From Adiantum capillus-veneris (Eukaryota > Streptophyta > Polypodiopsida > Polypodiales > Pteridaceae): 60,000 bases of DNA. The notes below the pieces were generated by a model that saw only the letters and a program-made list of their open reading frames with translations, had not been told where the DNA came from and searched no databases. The position numbers were made by a program, and so were the translations under genes. The number at the start of each line of letters is the position of its first letter. Position 1 is the stretch's first letter. The stretch lies in the NCBI GenBank assembly GCA_014529385.2, contig CM043944.1, positions 52,575,268 through 52,635,267 of the forward strand. Direction: 5' to 3'. Shown here one piece after another: positions 54,675-60,000 of the stretch.

Positions 54675-56035
54675 TCTCAGTCGATGTTGAAAGGGGCCCG
54701 TCATCCGGGGGCGGCGGGCCTGCCCCAACTCTGTCGCCCGATCAAGCAATGTACCTTTGGTGCCGCTATACTGCTAGTTTGACTCTTATCGCCCGATCAA
54801 GCAATGTACCTTTGGTGCCGTTGTATTGTGGGGCCTGCTGGTCTGACTCCTCAGTTTGTCGCCGAAAGAAATCTGTATCTGTCGCTGTAGCTGTATCTTC
54901 CTCTCTGAGCCCCTCCTCAAGAGATCCTCTCTACGTCTTCGTAGCTCCAATAAGTATAGTCTGAGGCATTTCTAATCTTGGTGTCTCATGACCCTAGAAA
55001 GCGGTCCAAAACCCTCTCTAAATAGATAGTTGAAGCGGCCTCGTATCTCATAATATACTGGGCAACTTGACAGGTCGTGGTCTCGGTTGGTACTCCTCTA
55101 AATTTGCCTGTCTTGCGATCTCTAGCTGGTGTGAGGATGTGTGTAGCTGACCAATGGCACATCGTATCCCCTGAGATAATTGGGTATCCGTGCACCCGGG
55201 TCTAATCACAAATCCATCCTGTGTAAGCTGAAGAAGATGCTCTCTATAGAAGCCATCATTGTATGCAACTGCTGTATCCATTTCCTCCTGGTATCCAACT
55301 GAGTCAAGTCTTGCCCAATGAGCCAAGTAATCTCTGCCCGAGTGAGAGAGATTGAGGGTGCATCTACGTAGTACTTAAATGGGGGTGTTTGTCCATACTA
55401 AACCCATGCAGCCGGAACCAAGATATCATCTGTGCATACCAGCATGATCTATCTCCCTGTGATGCTAGTTGTCGTGAGGACTCCAGAGCTAAGCGAGCAT
55501 ATTTGTATCTAGGGAGAGCCAACGTGCTATGCATAAATGAGACCGATCGAGTGAGCGTCTCCACTACCAACAACAGAGGGGCAGCGAGCTCCGCCGTGAT
55601 AATCTCATGTGTTACTGAGGCCAAGGGCCTCTCCATACATCTCCATCCAGCAGTGTTGCCAACTTTGCTGCGATGATCCACTGATGGTCTTCATATCTCC
55701 ACTCCGTATAGCATGGGAGAAGTGACCAAAGTGACAAAGAGCCAAAGCTTTTTTCGAGGTTCTTGGAATTGAACCTGTGAACACATCCTCTCAAGTCTCC
55801 CTAAATGTTGCATAAGCTCTGGTCAATCTCATCTCTGTTGCTGTCCTCAAGGAGAAAACTAGGCCACTAAAGACCACTCCGAGATAGGTTTTTGCATTTG
55901 TATACTCCACATCTCTCAACACCCACTGTGCTCTGGTGCTAAACACCATAACCTTGGTTTTACCAAGGTTCACAGACAATCCACTATCCTGTGCAAACAC
56001 ATGTAATGCGTCCAAATGACGTTGCATCCCCTTTG
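54675..56035 (-). mobile_element. Family-1 LINE fragment, copy C
   Basis: Minus-strand frames 55791-56027 (GLSVNLGKTKVMVF, YLGVVF), 55364-55681 and 54986-55326 line up with the RT end and C-terminus of copy A. It begins at MQRHLDALH, just after the YADD block, so the catalytic part is missing. A 32-base segment is directly repeated (54734-54765 and 54789-54820). The 5' truncation point is next to GGGGGGGAGAGAGAG at 56036. Confidence 0.8.
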
Positions 56036-56093
56036 GAGGGGGGGAGAGAGAGAAGAAAAAGAAGAGGAAGAAGAAGAAGAGAAGAAGAGAGTT
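56036..56093 (+). repeat. Purine microsatellite (GA/GAA)
   Basis: A GGGGGG run followed by GAGAGA and AGAAGAA repeats sits at the truncated 5' end of LINE copy C. Confidence 0.9.
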
Positions 56094-56452
56094 TTAACGT
56101 CGAAGGAAACTATTGCAAGAGACCTTAAAAGATCTATTCGACGAGGAGAGTTGTACTCAAGACTTGTTATTCAAGAGGGAATGACATAACCAATCTACCA
56201 CACTTGGGTGATAGAAAGGTTATACCATTTTCCTCTTTTTATTAGCGCACGCGCGCGCACACACACACCCCCAAGATGAAGAGATTTTTAATGTCGTAGG
56301 AAACTATCCCAAGAGACCTTAAAGATCTATCCGACGAGGAGAGTTAAACTCAAGACCTGTCATTCAAGAGGGAAATCAATCTACCACACTTGGGTGATAG
56401 AAAGGTTATACCATTTTCCTCTTTTTATTAGCGCGCGCACACACACATTCTT
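56078..56452 (+). repeat. Tandem duplication of about 190 bp
   Basis: Two units (56078-56275 and 56276-56452) share AGAGACCTTAAA-GATCTAT, CCACACTTGGGTGATAG and the run to CTCTTTTTATTAGCGC, then end in alternating CG/AC repeats. The unit may be part of another LTR or repeat family. The second unit ends at the 3' terminus of the next LINE. Confidence 0.8.
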
Positions 56453-58963
56453 TTTGTAAATTTGATTTGATTATTCACCTGTGGGAAACCTCAAAGCGAG
56501 GAAAACCCACCAAAAAGATCAAATACAAAGGGAAGAACACAAAAGTGTAGTGATGTGAAAGCGCTAAAAGCAAACATAGAAGAGTTGCAAGATTTCCAGG
56601 AATATGTCCCCAATGTCTAAGGCAAAATGTAACGATTGCCTCAACGAAATCTTGAACGATGGAAAAGGGTCTGCGTCATGCTAGTGAAACATGCGGAGGT
56701 TGCGACAGTGCCACAAAGACGATGGCGATCAAAATCTGACCCATGCGAAGAAGATGGCAAATCGCTGGAGGGAATTTGGTAGAATGCCAAAAAGACAGAA
56801 TCGTTCGTGGAAAATTGCTGAGGGAAATCGAAGGTGCATACCAGCAGAAACGTGGTGAAGGAAAGCCCTGGTGCAGCGACACTCCCAAAGTAGTTGTCTG
56901 ACAGTCTCATCAGCAGTAGAGCAACTGACGAAACAGGAAGAGCTAATGCGACGCGTCGCAAGGAGAGTTTCAATAGGAAGAACTCCCAACAAACAACGCC
57001 AAAGAAATAGATGCTCCTCAAGAGGTAAGCGAGACTTCCAGATTGCAGTAAGAGCCTGTCTCCACCGTGGATAAGATTTGTGCAAATCCCAGAGCGCATT
57101 GCAATGGCCAGCCAGCCAAGAGTCCTGCATGAGAGAAGCATAGATATGGCGAGCAGAAATCGCCGCGAAATGAGTGTCGCATAAATTCGAGTCTTGCATA
57201 GGGCATCCATTGGCCAGCGGCGGAATGGGGAGGAAAACATCCAGCATATGCCGAAGTAGGCTCCAAATCTGTCGGTAATGCGGACCCAACCCAAAGCGTG
57301 CTGTCGCTTGAGAAAAAGCAAGCAAATTCCTAGATGAATCCACCACATCATTCACCGTGCATATGCCACGACAAGAAAGGAAGTAGGCTTGACAAGGCGA
57401 CTTATCAATCAAGGTAAAAGAGAACACCCTACTCTAGTGAATGCTTTCCAAACACAACAAATTCCCATCTACTTGCTGCCTGCCATGCCAAGAGAGATGA
57501 TCCGTAACGACTTTCCAAGCGGAGAGCAAGCCGGAGGTGATCCAACAACCAGAAATATTACCGACCATCTTGCCAAACACAATCTGCCAAAGGGAAGTCT
57601 GTCAATGACCAAAAGCAGGAGTGGTAATATGCCAAAATAGATCAGCAACCATAATTGTCCATGGCTGAGACTGCAGTGCAAGAGTAGGCAATAACATACC
57701 CTTCCTTGCCAATGCATGGCGACGAAGGTCCAAAATATGAGCCCCCCCAAGACGCTTTGGAGGACAAGGTTTCTCCATTGCTAACAAACGGAGGCCTTTT
57801 TTATGAGAACTAGTGATCACCACAAGTGAGATACAATGCTAGACATGAGCAATGAGAGGCAGGAGCGAGGCTAGTGTAATAACGGCAAGTAATAATGAAC
57901 ATACGTCATCATGATACTTTGCACAATACGTAGTCGAACATTTAGTGGCCATGTAGACAGTTTCCAATAGTGCAATTTAACATTCAATCGTTGCATGACC
58001 CAATCAATTTGCTGAGTATTAGTGACCTGCCAGCCGATGGATATCCGAAGTGCCTGACCACCACATGCGGATCGAGAATCTCGCCTGGCCACAAAAGAAG
58101 ATGCCAATCACAAACAGCAAGAGGCAAGAGTTTAGATTTCCGAAACATAACCTTAAGGTTTGTTGCCAGGCATAATGTATCCAATACCTGCATAATTTCA
58201 TGCACATCGTCTGGGTTATTGTGGGGCATGAACAACGAGTCATCAGCATAGGCCTGGCTTGTGAAGTCTTTCCCATTGGGTAATTTCAGCCCATGAAGAC
58301 GACCAAGCGAAGTCAAGCGATCCAAATACAATAACAAAGGGTGAGTGGCAATGGCATACAACAATTCTCTAAGCGGGCAATCTTGTCTAACAGAGCATCA
58401 GAGAGGCCAAGGTTCTGTGAGCTCTCCATCAAGGAGGCTTGAAGATGTACAACATTGACCATCTTTGGGCCAAAACCAAGGGCCCACATTGTAGCGGCAA
58501 TGAAATCTTATTGAACATTATCGAACCGTATGGAAAGCCTTTTCAATGTCTACTTGCATAACGAGAATATCCTACTGGGTATACTTGGCATATTCCATTC
58601 TAATTAATACATTAGCCAGATTATCCAAAATTTGGCGGCGAGGAATGAAGCCATATTGCGAGAATGGATACCAGCCCATAAGAGGTTCCTTCGATTCACA
58701 ATCATTTTCACCAGATTTTATATATAACTGGCATAAGAGAAATTGGCCGCCAATGCGAGAACTGCTCACAAAGCGCTTGTTTAGGCAACAATTTCAACAA
58801 ACCCTCTTTCCAAGACATTGGCAAATCTTGATTTACCCAGGCAGTGTTCATCATATAAAGTAAAGGTTCTTTCAGAGGCTCCCAAAAAGAGAGAAAAAAT
58901 TCCACACTGAGGCCATCCCAACCAGGTGAACGCCATCTTCCGAGAGCAAGCAATGCCGAGTGT
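56453..58963 (-). mobile_element. Family-2 LINE, 5'-truncated (copy G)
   Basis: It is homologous to copy D throughout. 56641-57427 has FLWRCLLGVLPIETLL and the zf-RVT region. 57602-57823 has MEKPCPPKRLGGAHILDLRR. 57984-58364 has AYADDSLFMPHNN (catalytic YADD). 58708-58953 has RRSPGWDGLSVEFF-type sequence, where WDGL is intact unlike copy D. Multiple frameshifts. Its 3' end is A-rich next to an AC repeat. It is cut at 58963 by the next LTR. Confidence 0.87.
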
Positions 58964-59535
58964 TGTAGCAGGGCTACAGTGTCACTGTGATAGGACAGAC
59001 AGACAGTTGGACAGTTAGTTATAGTTGGTCTGGTTCACATTGGACGGACCCTTTGGGTTGGGGAGTGACACGTGGCAGGGTACCGACGGTGGTCTAGTGG
59101 ACATCGTGGCCAGGTCACCACCACCACTCAGTTTGGAGATAGACTTAGCTGAGTGGACATTTATGAGCTGTTGGTGGCTCTTTATGGTTGTACATATGAG
59201 TAGTCGTTTTGGGCCAGTTGCATCGTCTTGTACGTAGTCGTCTAGAGTGAGTCTATGCACATAGCACTTCTTCACCATCCCTGCACATATGAGCCTCGAC
59301 ACCCCCATTGTACATGTGAGTCCTGGGCTGGAGCTGAGTGTGCTGCCACGCCAGAGTCTGTATCAGTCTTTGAGATAGTCGAGTGATATGTTCTGGTCTG
59401 CTGTTGTGTCTTCGTGAGCTCTGTTGATGTCTATCGTTTTCTTTCTTTCTGTTCAGTTTGTTTGAGTGAGATTGTCACGCACATTGCACTGAGGACCACC
59501 CACTATAGAGAGCACGACACATTATCCGCGCTACA
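58964..59535 (+). repeat. 5' LTR of a plus-strand relative of elements B and C
   Basis: It begins TGTAGCAGGGCTACAG and ends ATTATCCGCGCTACA. It is the reverse complement type of the LTRs at 44316-44842 and 48397-48974, so the element points rightward. It is inserted into LINE copy G. Confidence 0.92.
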
Positions 59536-59548
59536 GGTGCTCTCATTT

Positions 59549-59567
59549 TGGCAATCACGGTGGGACC
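59549..59567 (+). other. Putative primer binding site of the plus-strand copy
   Basis: TGGCAATCACGGTGGGACC begins 14 bases after the LTR end, the same relative position and pattern as in elements B and C. Confidence 0.6.
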
Positions 59568-59904
59568 TCAACAGAAATCTCACTCTGTGAGGTGCAAATC
59601 TTGAAGCTAGTTAGGTTTATCTAGCTTCGCCTACCTTGCGTAGCTTCGCCGACCTTGCCTTGCACTGTTCTCTTGTAGCCTGGTCCAACTGTTCCCCTCT
59701 TGCCTGGTCCAATTGGTCTAGTCCTCTCTCGCCCTGGTCCAACCTGTCCTCGTCCCTGTCTAGACCTCCTCGACCCTGATCTAGTCCTCCTCGTCCCTTG
59801 TCCAGCATGGTCTAGTCACTTGCCTGGTCTAGTAGAGTCTAGACCAGTCTTCAGCCAGTTCAACGTTTTCTTGCCCAAAGGTTGGTTGGATTGGTTGTTA
59901 CTGC

Positions 59905-60000
59905 ATGACACATACAAGGCGGTCAGTCGAGCGTTAAAGCGCACTACTGAGCCCTCTGAAGTACTATAACAGAAGACGACCTTTGGTATCAAGTAGAAGT
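59905..60000 (+). pseudogene. Start of gag of the plus-strand copy (runs off the window)
   Basis: The ATG at 59905 begins MTHTRRSVER, matching the gag starts of elements B and C (MTHTRRSLERQSALL). Codon 11, at 59935-59937, is TAA where the others have CAA, so this copy has a premature stop by one C-to-T change. The sequence then continues SALLSPLKYYNRRR. The leader 59568-59904 contains CTGGTCC/CTAGACC-type repeats. Confidence 0.85.

Noticed and set aside
1-60000. CRISPR arrays, operons, bacterial promoters
   Set aside because: No direct-repeat/spacer array; introns and plant retroelements show a eukaryotic chromosome.

Overview
The window looks like the chromosome of a land plant with a large, repeat-rich genome. 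Almost all of it is retrotransposon sequence in several nested layers. The only host gene I can name is the 5' part of a SAS-6 (centriole cartwheel protein) gene at 50052-50552. That gene, with plant-type Ty3 and L1-like elements, suggests a plant with flagellated sperm (fern, lycophyte or bryophyte; a fern is my guess). The species is inference.

Layout. 1-6495: a chromodomain-type Ty3 element on the plus strand, entered inside its 5' LTR. 7197-9055: a decayed hAT transposase on the minus strand. 9138-11236: a 5'-truncated LINE (family 1), with GA repeats at both ends. 11344-12320: gag debris and an LTR-like block. 12774-18273: element 2, an internally deleted Ty3 element whose 3' LTR is joined to an inverted second LTR, making a 2.4 kb imperfect palindrome. 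18502-23990: a nearly full-length LINE (family 2) inside another LTR fragment, next to a long AC repeat. 24774-25112: a 339 bp hAT-type MITE with perfect termini and target duplication.

26322-48974 is a nest. Element C (578 bp LTRs, 5 bp duplication GGTCT) contains element 3 (27491 to about 44990). Element 3 is an internally deleted Ty3 element with an intact 592-codon gag-protease frame. The 5' LTR of element 3 contains element B (32623-44842, duplication GTTTT), a 12.2 kb Athila/Tat-like element with an extra 450-codon frame downstream of integrase. The pol of element B contains a 1138 bp LTR-like insertion (38805-39942, CCGG on both sides). By eye, LTR divergence falls from outside to inside (about 8, 5 and 3 percent), as the nesting order predicts.

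48980-60000: a LINE tail, the SAS-6 exons, non-coding sequence, two convergent family-1 LINE fragments, a tandem duplication, a second family-2 LINE, and the first kilobase of another element-B relative that runs off the end.

Nearly all transposon frames are broken. The exceptions are the gag-protease frame of element 3 (29377-31155) and the accessory frame of element B (33732-35084). Identity figures are estimates from reading, not computed alignments.
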